This document shows, piece after piece, positions 41,191-53,786 of a stretch of DNA of 64,000 bases. The stretch lies in the NCBI GenBank assembly GCA_007844125.1, contig CM017563.1, forward strand, positions 23,012,047 through 23,076,046, given 5' to 3'. This DNA comes from Sinonovacula constricta (taxonomy: Eukaryota > Mollusca > Bivalvia > Cardiida > Solecurtidae). The notes beneath the pieces are model-generated. The model was not told the DNA's origin. It did not search any database and worked only from the letters and a program-made list of their open reading frames with translations. Each line of letters opens with the position of its first letter. Position 1 is the first letter of the stretch. The translations under genes were made by a program, and so were the position numbers.

Positions 41191-41829
41191 TTATTGTACA
41201 TTTGCTGATTTCAAGTTGTTTGTTTTAGGTTTCTGACAGTTCAAGCCAAAAGAAAGAAAACCATAGAAATGCACATGATATATTGTTTACATGAACCGCC
41301 TTGCTAGAGGCTGAATGCTTACGTCATAGACTCGTGTGAAGGTTGTCATATAGCCGTACAAGCAGGATGGCAATTATATCAAATAAACTTCTGCATACCG
41401 ACCATAGGTAGCTAGCTGCTTTAGAAACATCTTTCTGTATTATGGCATCATTTGACCACACAATCAATGATTTATCTAAAATTCTATTAAATTATTGAAG
41501 AATATTGCATATGTTTATACCTCACCGTAAATTTTCCGATACTTAAGCGGGTCTTCTTGAGCGGTTGTTATTTCGTTTGAGCACATAGTTAGAGCACCTG
41601 CTATCTATGGGAGACTACTGCTGAACTACTAAAACACTAAAAGCCCCAGTTACTTCCCTGGTTTTATAACGGTTCCCTGCTTACAATGTGTGTATTGTAG
41701 CGAGGCGGGGAACAACGACACCGATTGACGTTCAGGTTCGCAAACATTTCAAAGGTAGGTCAGGACTTTCTCGATGCTGCTTAAGACTGTAAAACCATCA
41801 ACAGAACGGTTCAGCTAAGCATCAACCTA

Positions 41830-42250
41830 TTTAGAGAATGTCTTAGCAAAGAAAAAAAGCGTTTGAGAAAATGTCAAAACAGGAAATTGCTAAAGCATTC
41901 CGTTTATTCTTTGCATCAGTTAAGATGGTGACGATCTAATTCAAGTCGTCATTGAATGCACTAAAATATGGACTGACCAGGTATATAAAAGAGAACTGTG
42001 GGGCAGATTGTAAAAATGAGATGAATTTATCCAGTGCTGGGCAATTTACAAAGCCAAGTTATGTGATTTGCAAAAGAAAGGTAAAGGTGTTGTAGAACAC
42101 AAATAAGAAAATGCAGATGTGGACTTAAATAGGTTGTAAGATTCGATAATTATTGTTTCTAAAACAGTCACACCATATGGCCTCCAAAGCAAAGTCTAGT
42201 GGGACATGATGAATCAACTTTGCAGACGACTAAAGGATTTGGAATACATT
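41830..42250 (+). pseudogene. decayed Crypton-like tyrosine recombinase
   Basis: Two plus-strand frames give pieces in order: SSLNALKYGLTRYIKENCGA, then, after a frameshift, FIQCWAIYKAKLCDLQKKGK, GVVEHK, a stop, DVDLNRL, and TPYGLQSKV with MMNQLCRRLK. This order (S-L-x-A-L-K-Y-G-L-x-R, a KKGKG-V-x-H-K block, then T-P-x-G-L-Q-x-K-V) matches Crypton/ZMYM-like tyrosine recombinase-derived proteins common in invertebrate genomes. Several stops and at least one shift make it dead. The catalytic tail is not recognisable. Confidence 0.5.
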
Positions 42251-42259
42251 TTCCTCGTC

Positions 42260-44040
42260 CTTTTTTATTATATCGGTTGCATTGTGGTTTAATGAGAAAT
42301 GATGTTTTGAACTACAGTTTCTAACAGTCTGACCATAAGTATAATGTGTGTTTATGCCAAATAAACATTTTAGCGCTTTGTCCTATTGTTGATTTTATCT
42401 AATTCATTTTTATTGTTGCTTTCTGTGTATATTACCGATTATATATTAAATGTATTTTTTTCTGTATTAAAACGCCTCTCTTAGAACTCCAAATCAAGGT
42501 CACAATCTTTCTATTTTTAAAGTAACACAATCGTAAGTTTCTCATCTAAATTGATTTAAGCGAATCTGCATAGGATAACGGAATCGCGATAATACATCAT
42601 TAATATACAAATACTCGGCTATGGCAGTGTTCATACCCAAAGCATATTTATCTTATTTAGCATATTCTACACCAAGCAATAGAGATCTTACATACCAAAC
42701 TGTTGACTTACTGATAAGGATAATGTAAGCATAAATGAGTTCTAGTATCGTCTGGAAAATCTACATAGTCGAATAACAAGAAATAAGAAACTAGGTGGGT
42801 GCTCGTAGGTCCTTTTAATGCAAGGCTAATCAAATGCAATGTTGCAGTACATCTTACTTTGATCACTATTTACGGAAAACAACAGATTATATATTATAGA
42901 ATATGTACTTTGAAAGAGTTTTATATTTTAAAATCAGCGAAAAGGTGTCTCCAGTCTGTTCAAACTTGCTGCACTGTTTTACATGTAAATATGTAAAACT
43001 AGACCTTTTAGGGTCTTATATTACAAAGTTTACCGCGCAAATTCAGGTCAAACAAGTCCATATACGTATTACCTGTACAACTGATTATAATACTAACTAT
43101 TTACGCGAAAACTAACAGTGGAAATTTTATCCACAGACTTGGATGCTTGCAACAGTTATTAACAAAGTAATAGTTTGTCTTTTGTTATAGCTATTGTTAC
43201 AGCAAATATATTTTATTTAGCCAAATTTGTCATCAAGTTTGCATCCACCGTGAGACCAGGACTGAGTAGTCCCAATGTTACGACCGTAAAGTTTTAGCTG
43301 CGTTGTTTTGAAATAGAAATGGTCTATTCTTTCAATAGTATTTCGACCGACCTAAGGTATGATCCATCTTACCGCTAATACCGAAAGAAAATATACCAAT
43401 GTGCAGTTGTTTAATCAAAATTGTATATTTACGCCGAGTACAGTACAGAAAAATACGTCGGCTAATGAATTACCTTTCTTTTATCCTTTATTGTCGCCCT
43501 TATTTATGTTGTGATTCTGCGTTTTATTTTGTTCGAAAATGACGTTCGAGAGATGTCATGTTAAACTTTCGCTATATAGATAATAAACGTCTACCAATAA
43601 TTTTCAGACAACAATGAAAAATATCAAAGACAACATCGATTTGTCTCATATCGTCAAGATCTAAATATTTAGTAGTTTGGCACATGTGTTTTCCTCGAAG
43701 ACGAATGTTGGACTTAAAATCGTTTTATGTAATAGGTCATATATATCATAAAGAAGGACTACTCAGGCTAGAGCACTGAAAGAATGAAATCATGTTAATA
43801 CGATTAAATGTTGTTTGTAGATTTATAAAGTTATATAATAACCGGAAGTAGTTTGTAATACAACTGCACTGCTTACAAAACAGTCTTTGCTATATGTCAA
43901 GTTTAGTGTGTATTAAGAAGTCTCGTCAATGCAAAATTAGTTTTTGTTCAGATTTTCAATTTATCATACATCGAAAGTGGATAATTGCCATTCAAACACT
44001 CAAAAAACAACAACTATTTATCATGTTATCCTATGAGTGA
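42260..44040. other. intergenic, nothing supported
   Basis: Short frames at 42,799-43,115 have no recognisable features. Confidence 0.4.
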
Positions 44041-44048
44041 CATTTTAA

Positions 44049-44383
44049 AGGTGGTATCCGACAGTTTGTATTCATCATTGTAAACGATAAAAACACATGA
44101 GTATGATTTCTAAAAATAGAAATCGACGTCAGAGCGGATTATCCCAATGCTTACAGAAAGTAACGAATCACGTGGCTTTCTTAGAATCTTAAAATAGCCA
44201 ACGGTGAAACGTGGCTTAAATAGGAAATACCTGTTTGTTAATGGCGAGTGATGTGAAATGCTTCACTATTCACATAGATGTAGGACATCAATAATCAGCA
44301 TTTTGCTTGCTCTTATCAGACATCAATAATTTAAATGGTTCTTTGGGGGAAAGAAGTCAAGTTCAAACTGTCGGATATCACCT
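44049..44383 (-). mobile_element. MITE copy C, best-preserved termini
   Basis: The left end AGGTGGTATCCGACAGTTTG and the right end CAAACTGTCGGATATCACCT are inverted copies differing at two positions. The left flank is TTTAA and the right flank GTTTAA, consistent with a TTAA-type target. The interior is inverted relative to copies A and B. No coding capacity. Confidence 0.78.
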
Positions 44384-44520
44384 GTTTAACCAATTAACCC
44401 TTTCGCAGCGGATATCACCTGTTTAACCAATTAACCCTTTCGCAGCGGATATCACCTCTTTAACCAATTAACCCTTTCGCAGCGGATATCACCTCTTTAA
44501 CCAGTTAACCCTTTCGCAGC
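44373..44520. repeat. 4 x 37-bp tandem repeat
   Basis: Four contiguous 37-bp units (44,373, 44,410, 44,447, 44,484) starting GGATATCACC and ending CCCTTTCGCAGC, nearly identical (only T/G and A/G variants). The first 11 bp of the unit are the outer end of MITE copy C, so the array includes element end plus flank. Confidence 0.92.
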
Positions 44521-45358
44521 GAAAGCCATTTTCCACGCCACACGCTCCATGCTGAACAATTTTCTCTAAATTTCTTAGAAAATGCTATTTGTCACTAAAT
44601 CGCATAAAATTTTGGATATGTAAAACTATATATCATTAGAAAGGTAACGTAATCATTATCATCTGTCAAAAAAGTAATGCTGACTTCAAATATAGGGGTA
44701 AAAAGATGAAAAATCCAGAACTTTTACTTTTTTGTTTTGCCCCTTTTTAAATATGAATATTTCTAAGAAAAAAATCACTGCAAGTTACTGTCAAGGGGAG
44801 TAATTCTGGTCATACTTATATAGGAAATTATCAATGTTGTAAACACTCAAAAATAGTAGCAAACAGGACGTACGGTGTACGTATAAGAGTATTTATAGAG
44901 GTTAGAAATAGAATGTAGAATGTATGTCGGGCAGCAGTTAAAGGGTTTGTGTATTTTTCCATCATCATCCACATGCATTATGTACCAAGCAAATTATGCA
45001 GCATCTAGTAATTTATGAACTAATTTAAATGTATTATCTTGTAGAGATAATGGTAAATACATAGTTCGTATCTGTAATACATGTTATAATATCTTTATAC
45101 AACGGATCATTTAAAATGGACAGTACATCACTAAACTTGGCCCTTCTAGCCACGGAAACAGGTCAAGTAAGCTTGAGTCAACATTTCACATGGTAAGGCG
45201 TGTATTAATAACTATGCGCGTAAATTCAAACCGGTAAGTTAACACCGGATTAAACATTCCGGAGGCTTTAGGTTTAATCGCGGGCAACGATATTTAAGTC
45301 GTATAAAGTTTAGTCTAACTCTTAAGCAAATTTAAGATACAACTTGCAGATAGATAGC

Positions 45359-45508
45359 TGTTTGGTCCAGTGTCAGGACAATATGACAGGCTGTGGATAC
45401 ATGACAGGTGTTCACGGCATATTATACACAATGAATGCAGCACTATATCTGCTTCAAGTGGGCACCGTCTCCATATAACTAAATTATGTTAATGGGACGA
45501 TACGCCGA
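45359..45508 (+). mobile_element. SINE fragment, headless
   Basis: Matches the 3' two-thirds of the SINE: CAGTGTCAGGACAAT, GCAGCACTATATCTGCTTCA and GGGACGATA occur in plus orientation. The tRNA head is absent. Confidence 0.7.
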
Positions 45509-45999
45509 CACACAAAACTCAAAACATTTTAGGGTAAACACCTTCTAATTATAAATGCTTTACTTTAATTGCTTGCATAATTATCGTTGTTTTATACGTT
45601 TGTGTATTAATAAGATAAATCAATATAAATACGAAACATACACATGTACAACATTTAGTATCGGCATGTATTTCCTGAGTATTTTGTGAAACCGATTTTA
45701 TTTTAGATCGGTTAAACCAATGTAAATTAGGAAAGAGATAACATTTAGGAAAAATATGTTGGCAATGGTTGTCATGAGTTACAGTCTGTGAGATGTTGTC
45801 CACTTTGTTACAACTAGTAGTTATTAGTTGTTTTGTGTGACATCCAATATTCCAATGACTGATGGATTCATTTATTTAATATTTAAATATTCAGATTAGG
45901 TTCTTTGAAAAGACTAATCTGACGCGTTGCAACTGTTTACACTAAATGTATTTATTCAAATGCCATCTGCACTCTTCAACGTATACACTTTGTGGTACC

Positions 46000-46200
46000 A
46001 TGAAGTGGTAGAGACGCCGATGTGTAACTTCTCTGACTGCTTAACCCCTGAGCGCCTGGGTTCGAGGCCCGTTTAGGGTGAAGGACTTAATGTGAGAAGG
46101 TATTCCAGTTGACTTGCGGTTCGCCGGTGGTTCTATCAAGATATGTGTCTGAGGTTTTGCTCCACTATAAATCTGGACGCTGGAAGCTATAATGATCATA
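46000..46200 (+). mobile_element. tRNA-like SINE of a second type
   Basis: GTGGTAGAGACGCC (A-box-like) and TGGGTTCGAGGCCC (B-box-like) are spaced as in a tRNA, followed by a non-tRNA body. It does not match the main SINE body. Single copy here. Confidence 0.45.
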
Positions 46201-46229
46201 AAAGGTCGCTGTATTGTATGCAAAAAATA

Positions 46230-48660
46230 TGTTCATTTTTTCCATCATATGCATGGGCCATGTTTCTACGTCAGTCATACGTAATACCCAATTATAACGA
46301 AAGTTAGTATTAATGACTGACCCTTCCTTGGGCTGGCTCTAGCCGCCCTGCAGTACTGACAGGCTCCGGCGGGTGTTACTAGGTTAAACAAGGTATAAGC
46401 CAACGGGCGTGTTGTATATTGAAACGTATGCAGCGTATGCATAATCTGCGCGTGTTTCTCAGCTGTTTAAATGTGTCAAATCAAATTGATTAATAAAAAC
46501 AACGAAGGGAAGATTTGTGCATGGTTTATAGCGGATATTTTGAAAATTAAAAGGTGTGGTTCTTATTTAAAAGAATGCCTCAGATTTAGTAGTGAAATGT
46601 ATAGATAAAAGAATATAACATTGTCAGTATATATTATATCAAATAATAAAATATTTAACATTATTGGAATGATTGTTTGTTTTTTGTTTTTTGGGGTTTT
46701 ACGGAACACCGACACTTGATAGGTCATACGGCGCCGATGGAATGATTGTCTATGAAAAATAAATATATATATAAATAAAAATAAATAAAATAACATATTA
46801 AATGCACAAATGTGTAATTTATTCTGTTCTTTTAAGTGTTTATATTGGTACACAATAGGACCTTAAGTGATAATTAATATGTCTGTTTAATTAATTTATT
46901 CAAATAAGCCAACAAGTGACGCCGTCGATATAGTTTTGATTGGCCTGCGTCATGGTCTTAGAACTACCATCCCATGCTTTTGACTTGTAAGCCAGATATC
47001 CTTGTCTTTTTTAATCCGTGTATAGGCAATGGACACGTATAACACAATCGTTATTTCACTTGCATGATCTTGCAAAGAGGAACAATGCTTGACCAATATA
47101 TAATAAAATGACAGAACGAAATTCAACATAAATGCTGAGAAGAAAAAGACGCGCGTTTGTAAGCAATGTCGTTATTAAAAATACGCCATATTTTAAAAGA
47201 GGGGGAAACAAAGCAAAGCAAATTTTCCCCATAACAAAAAAATAGTAGAATTGTGCATATTTTTTCAAGACGGAAATTTATGTTGTTTGCACCGTTGCGC
47301 AACTACGTCCTTAACCGATAAGCCATGTTTAATGAATTAGTGTTTAAATTAGGCGGATTTGAATAATTATGCAGCGGGAAACGGTTTATTATTTTTCAGA
47401 AATCTGCAAGAACGTAACTCTTTAGTTTGTGTCTGTTATTGCCACAAGTAAAATGGGGGTTTCACATTTGCTAAATCAGTTAACTGACCACCGTTAGGCC
47501 TTTAATCCAGCGGCTCCGTCATTTGTTCACGTTGAAATCATTTTATTTCCTCCGGGAAACAATTTTCACATACGCATAATAATGTTAATGGGTTGTAAGG
47601 AAATAATTAAACATTATTTGAAAAGCAATTAACGTTTGGTCCATCGTTTTCAGAATTAAACAGCCTACTCTTGATTTTTTTACAATGGCTTACCGAATAA
47701 AAAAATGTTTGATCACGTATCTATTTGGTTGACAATAACACACGTAGGTATCTATCATAAATTGCTTACAGATTTTATGTACGAAAGTAAACAGCTAAAA
47801 ATGTGTCCATTTTGTAGGTTTTGTTTGGTGCGCTATGGGTTTGAGTCGACATTATTTACGAGAAATGTGATTGATAAAACAGCCTATGTGTACAATGCGA
47901 CTACTGTACACGGTTATGATTCCTGACGCACCGTTAATACTGCGAAGATAAATCGGTAGTCCTGTTAAAATGGAATTTTATTTTGTTCATCTGTGGACTA
48001 AAGATTGGTTTTAATCGTGATTAAATGCCGTCGCATCCTAACTCCTAATTAGTTAGCATAATGAATATCAGCAAGATACTTGTGGACATAAAGCTTTTAT
48101 ATTAATGTTCTTGTTTTTCTTTGTCACATCAAACAGACACAATGAGAGACATTACTGAATTGTCTCTCCTGAATACTCCCTTACTGCAAGTTTTATTGGG
48201 TTTTTATGCTTGTGCCCTTCCATTATATTTTTAAATCACAGGGCTCTTTAAGTATTTTAATGCACTTTAAGCTTACATTTTAAGCTAAAGCAAGACATTT
48301 CACTGTTTGTAATTGCAATATTTCCAAAAGAACAGGCGAAAAAGCCCAAGTATTCCAACTAATTGTACCTACCTACTGTTTGGAATACCTCGGATATTAA
48401 ATAACAAGGAAGAGAATTTCTATTTCATTGATGTAGTCCATTATGATCATATTGGCGTCGTCAAGCTAGTTATTGTTGTGAAAATCCCCAAACATTTGTC
48501 CTTAACATCCACCTAAATAGTTATTGAAATATTGTTGACAATAATAACATTGTGAAATTGGGCTCTTACATGATATACAAATTTATTGACTGACACATAT
48601 AGAAAGGAAACTTTTTTTAATTTTTAACATCCCTTTTCTAGCTATGCTAGGTCATATATA
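46230..48660. other. intergenic, nothing supported
   Basis: No coding or repeat signature accepted. Confidence 0.4.
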
Positions 48661-48679
48661 AACCAAGTGATACTTGTTA

Positions 48680-48870
48680 CTCGTCTGACTACCCGCCTCT
48701 CAGCACGTGAGTTCGAGTCCCGGTCGGAGTAATAAGAGCCATGTTGAAAGATTTTCAAGGTGACCGGAATTGACATTTATCTGGACTCATTTTCCACAAA
48801 ACCGTCTAGACGTTACCATAAGGACATTAATTGTGTCGCTGTCTTGAAATTCACAAAACAAAATCAATGA
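48680..48870 (+). mobile_element. tRNA-like SINE fragment
   Basis: GTGAGTTCGAGTCCCGGTCGG is B-box-like, followed by a body ending near ACAAAATCAATGA. The A-box end is weak. Family not determined. Confidence 0.4.
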
Positions 48871-49088
48871 CCCTCAAGATATAAAGCAATCTGTGTTTAT
48901 TGGTAGTATTGTAGCAATGACACCGATAACATGGAGAAATTTGACAAAAACATTTTCATCGTCCACATATCTGGAGGCATCTGCAGTCTTACATTTTGGC
49001 TCTGATACTTCCATTTTGCGGGACGATACATATAAGGTAAAACAAATAGTAAAATCACACATTTATAGAGCTTTATATTTTGTCAGAT

Positions 49089-49094
49089 TTTATT
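49089..49094 (-). terminator. poly(A) signal of C1q gene
   Basis: AATAAA on the minus strand, about 90 nt past the stop codon at 49,183. Confidence 0.6.
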
Positions 49095-49182
49095 TAACAC
49101 GCTGTTTTCTTGTACATTCACTCATGAACCTTGAAATCAAGGTTGATAATTACATCGAGAATATGTGCTTCTTCCGAGTCAA

Positions 49183-49592
49183 TTATCCTTTGTTGACTAA
49201 AGTTCCAGAAAATGAAACAAGTCTATCAGAATCTGTATAAAGTAAACCACTTATACGGTAAACCCCAATATAAGCTTGTTGCCCACCAGCCATATATCCG
49301 AAGGCATCAGCCGTGTTACAAGGGTAAACATTACTGCTTTGGACATATCCTCGTCCGAGTTGCTGTCCGTTGACATTAATATCAAACGAGATGTAATCAC
49401 CTTTCACTGTGCAGATCTGCGTGGTAAACAGGTACATGCCGCTGACAGGAGCCGTGAAGACACCAGTAGAAGCATCATAGCCGTCCTGAATGTTGAACAT
49501 GACTGTTGGAAAGACCATGGTTGCTCCTCTAGATGGGGATTTGGTCTTTAAACCTGTCGCCTTGAAGCCCACTATAGGTGTCAAGACCGACT
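49183..49592 (-). CDS. C1q gene exon 2: C1q domain
   Basis: 410 nt, from acceptor TTTTAACAG to TAA. It encodes the whole C1q domain ending SFSGTLVNKG. Confidence 0.9.
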
Positions 49593-51665
49593 CTGTTAAA
49601 ACAAATTTATATACATATCCATATGTTTTTAAAAATTTGGACCTCTTTTGTCCTACACGTTCACACAAAATGACCACACATGGGCAAATAGTAAAAATTT
49701 AATGCACCTTAAGCGAGAGTTTTCGTATAGCTGGCTGATCATCGTACATTTTCCTACTAGTCTATAGGTAAAAAGACTGTTACGTTTGCATTTCGCTGTA
49801 AGCAAAATAGGCATTTTTAGGCTATTTGTAAGGTGTAAATAAACAGTGCTATAGGTGCACAGTTAATTAAATTAAAATAATGACTGCAGCATTGCACATA
49901 AATTACGTCGAAGACAGTGAAACCGATCATGGGATAATGACAATGTTTGTTATTGTTTAGTTATGACACAAAATTTGTTTTCGGAATGCTTAAATGTTTT
50001 TGGCAAGGTCTGATTGCAGTTTTAACAGAAAGAAACTTCTTACGGTAAGAACTTTTGTTTGTTTAAGTTATACTTATTTCTTTCCGAATTCTTGGCAAAC
50101 ACTTTTATTGTTTAACATGTATTAATGCACAATTAAATGATACTAAATGAATATATAACGGATATTGAGGAATTTCGGGAATTGCCGGCATTTTGCCGAT
50201 ACTGTGCAGCGACATTTCAATCATTATAGCACAGGGGCACTATGAGGTGCTCGTGGACTGACCCCGGCCGGTCCTGACACCGACGAGTCAGGCGTAATGT
50301 TGTCCCCTTAGCCCCGAGCTTTAGGAGGGAAGCCACTACTACCAACTTTAACGTAGTTTGTTTTACCTGGCCGGGGTTTGAACCCGTGACCTCCCTATCC
50401 GCAAGCCAACGGATATTGAAGATATTGATGCAAGCCGTCTAATTGCAAATATGATTTCATAAGACCGGAAACATTGGACAGGACAATGTAATTTGCAGTT
50501 CAAGAAAACGACGTCTGACCCTGTCTAAAAAACAAATGTCGAAAATTGACGCATCAAACAGGACTTTAACGGCAAAACTTAGTATTTTTGTATGAAAAGT
50601 AGCGTACATATTGAGCAAAAACGTTTCTATACTGGCTATTGTGTGGAACTTGATAAGTCGTTCATGAGCATGCGGGTGGATGTCGTGTGCGTGTGCACGT
50701 ATGTGCGTGTATGCGAGTGCATGTGTGCGCTTTCGTGTGCGTGGAGACGTGTGTGCGTGTACATTTGCGGGTGCAAATGTGTACGAGTTTGTGTGTATGC
50801 GTGTGCGTTTCTGTATGCACGCTTGCGTACTTGCGTTTGTGTGACGTATGCGTGCATGGCAGTGTGTATGTGCATGTGTGCGTGCGTGCGTTTATCTGTG
50901 TGTGCGTGTGTGTGTTTCAATGAAAGTGTGCGGCCGTGTGGGATACACAGAGTCATTAAATTCATATATAGACATATGAGTAAGCTATTGACATATTAGT
51001 AAGAAAGCAAAAGTAAGATATTGGAACTATAAAAATGTTATAATACCGATGCGAAAATAGATTAAATTAAAATTATAAATAGGGTTTGTTATTATGTTAC
51101 TTATTGCAACGAGTTATTTTTTGCTTTGAAATTAAACATTGCACGATTTAAAATTAGATTGTTTACGTCGTTTTACAAATTTTATATGTAAGATCTTTCT
51201 ATAGTACATGTTAAGTGCACGAGATAATACCACTTAAATCCTATCTATAGGCTTTATAAGGTCATTTACAATAACAAAATAGATTAAACTACCTGTTTCG
51301 TTCTTCAGCATTCCTCTCATGTCTTCGGACATTCGCTCAATTTGTCTCTCATTTTGCTTAAATATCTTCTTGCTGTCAGCCAAGTGATCTTCAATCGCTG
51401 AGATCGCCGATTCATTAAGCTGGTGGAACTCATCACGCATGTGTCTTCTTTCTGTCTTTATTTCGTCCATTATTCCCCTTATTGTAGCCATGGTGCTATG
51501 GTAATCACTAGCAAGGTTCTTGAACTCTTCCTGAATCTGTTCGAATTTTATCTCAGTTCTTATCATCTTTTCCAGAATCTTTTCCTCGTAATGGAACTTA
51601 GAACAGTGTGGTTCCATTCCCATACATGCATGAATGGTGGCAAGGAACATCACGAAGGCGCGCAT
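49183..51665 (-). CDS. C1q domain-containing secreted protein (two exons)
   Basis: Exons 51,665-51,293 and 49,592-49,183 join in phase 1 (ACAG|AG, giving N-E-T-E-S) to encode 260 residues. The start MRAFVMFLATIHACMG is a signal peptide; an upstream in-frame ATG would bury it. Residues ~25-115 are a charged, heptad-rich coiled coil. The second exon is a C1q jelly-roll domain: VGFKATGLK, FNIQDGYDASTGVFTAPVSG and AYIGVY are hallmarks. Bivalve genomes hold very large families of this layout, many acting as soluble pattern-recognition lectins; the ligand here is unknown. The coiled coil probably supports trimerisation. No collagen repeat. Canonical GT-AG intron of 1.7 kb. Confidence 0.9.
50225..50412 (-). 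mobile_element. tRNA-like SINE, another family
   Basis: The minus strand carries GGAGGTCACGGGTTCAAACC, a good B box, then a GC-richer body with CGGTGTCAGGACCGG. It lies in the C1q gene intron. The body differs from the main SINE. No second copy in the window. Confidence 0.5.
50683..50935. repeat. degenerate GT-rich minisatellite
   Basis: About 250 bp of imperfect GTGTGCGT/GTATGC units in the C1q gene intron. Cys/Val-rich and His/Thr-rich frames are artefacts. Confidence 0.9.
51293..51665 (-). CDS. C1q gene exon 1: signal peptide and coiled coil
   Basis: 373 nt from ATG to donor GTAGTT. Signal peptide, then EEKILEKMIRTEIKFEQIQE and further heptads to LKNET. Confidence 0.88.
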
Positions 51666-51750
51666 TCTGTCAGCTAAGTTGTCTGGTATTATGTTGATAA
51701 AACGACTAGAGCGTAAGACGAATAGCAATAAAGACGGCGTTCATAGAAAT

Positions 51751-51759
51751 TATATATAA
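51751..51759 (-). promoter_or_regulatory. TATA box of C1q gene
   Basis: TTATATATA on the minus strand, about 90 nt upstream of the start codon. It predicts transcription start near 51,722 and a short leader. Confidence 0.6.
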
Positions 51760-51769
51760 AGACGAATGG

Positions 51770-53495
51770 GTAGGTGGAGAGGGGTCCTTCAAAAAGTTCC
51801 ACTTATCGTATTAAAGACAGTATGCCTTTCCTTCTTTCTAATATGTGTATTTATAACCGCTCAAATTATTACTATGGTTTAACTCTTAAATTTGTGTTGG
51901 TTTAAAATAGTTATTTAAACATGGTTTAGTGGATAAATTAAAAAAAAACAATTTAAACACTTATTCTCACAAACGAAAAGAGACACACAAAAAATAAAGG
52001 GGACAGGTTCGTGTGTTTGTGTAATTTGAACACGGATACTTTTGTTTGACATTGAAATGCTCACTGACCGCGGCACTTTTAACTTTGATACATGAAGCTT
52101 TAATTATAATTTGCTTACATGTATACATCATGAAACATAATCCATGTTGATTAAATCAGCTGTCAAAGGCGCTTATTAGTTTATTAAGATTAAAGGTTTG
52201 CTGAATCCGAGGATTGATCACTGATTATTAGAAGTTACCAAGGAATTTTTGTCTAAAAAGATTAAGACCGTTCAATGTCTTGATTTATCAAGACATAATT
52301 TTAATCGTTAATCAATCGATAGGACCTCAACTATATACATCAAACAAAGATGTTTTGGATGTACATCCAAACAATGACCCACTAAGCACCGTTTCGTTTT
52401 TATCGAATCTCGTTTATGAAAGGATTACTTTTAACAATTCCCAAATTTGTTTAGTTATTCTAGATTTTGAGTATCCGATTGTAAATGTCTTCACTTATTC
52501 TGCTTTTACTAAGCTAAATATTCTTCTGGAATAATTTTGAGCAGCAAACAAATAAAAGGAAGATTCTAGACAGGAAACTTCATGTTATATGTACGTTCAA
52601 ATGCCATTATACATATGCGCCTTTTCTTATGTTGTATACATTTTCGTGACGAGAACTTGTGCAATCGTGTCCTCCTCACACAGCTGTGTTTAGTTTATAT
52701 TGATCATATAATTTTTCTTGAAACTGTTACTATGCATACTTGCTCCCTACAAGCTAACAGACATCGGGAACACGGTACTGTTTAGTAGACGGAACAGGGA
52801 GATGAATTTTACATGATATTTCCCGTGAAACCTTGAGCTGTTAAATCAAAATATGGAGGGATTATAACATCTTTTTAAAAGACAGTATTTTTAACTGACT
52901 AAATGAATACACTCCATTGCATATTTACCGACCCTTATATTTTAAGCTCAATCACAAACAGCTCTTGTGAACAAAACATTTCTGCACATGGGAACGTCCT
53001 TCAAACAGGTCGTTTGAACGTGAAGGTGACAAGCAACATTGTAATACAACGTGATAAAACTATAAAATACGTTAACCAAGGACAAGAGGCATTAGATGAA
53101 TAGAAAAATATATTTGGTAGATAAAGCCTTATCACTGTTTAACTCTGGTATTGAGTCTTGTGCGAACACGTAAATCAATACATCAATACCTTCCTTTGTC
53201 CTGAGTCGGACACGGTAGAGCAGTTAAATTTTTTTTTCCTCATATCTCAAGACGTAAAGGGACCGTATGGTGAACAATCAAAAGTCGCATGTTTTTGTTT
53301 ATATGTTGATATAAGTAATATAATCTGTAGAAATGTCGGTGGGAAATAAGGGGAACAATTGTGGTAATCAATGTTATGTCCTTGCTGACGGTCAAAAGCG
53401 TTTCCGTGACGGGTACATTTGTCATTACATTTCTTTAGACATGGAATGAAGTACATGTTAACCTCGAGAGCCTTGCTTTGAATCCTTTCCACAAC
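51770..53495. other. intergenic, nothing supported
   Basis: Short frames only; no motif recognised. Confidence 0.4.
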
Positions 53496-53502
53496 CGCCC
53501 CA

Positions 53503-53786
53503 ACGGACCTGGTAGCGCAAACCGTAGAACGGGTTCGATCCAGGGCCGCGAAACACCAAAGTCGTAAACAGTAGTGGTATAGCTCCCTTGCTAACGCTCA
53601 AGCAAATATAAGGGTACTTCCACGACTGGTTTGCCCAGTGTCAGGATAATGAGACTGGGTGTCTAATCATGCCAGATGTTTACGTCATGCTATAGACAGT
53701 GAAGGCAGCACCTTGCTTCGAGTGGACCCCATCTTCAGATAACTGAAATGCTGTTAGTGGGACGATAAACCCGTATAAACATAAAC
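53503..53786 (+). mobile_element. tRNA-derived SINE, plus orientation
   Basis: The head GGACCTGGTAGCGCAAACC and B box GGGTTCGATCC are followed by the family body and the tail GGGACGATAAACCC plus ATAAACATAAACATA. The tail ends within a few bases of the start of the reverse transcriptase element. Confidence 0.85.
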
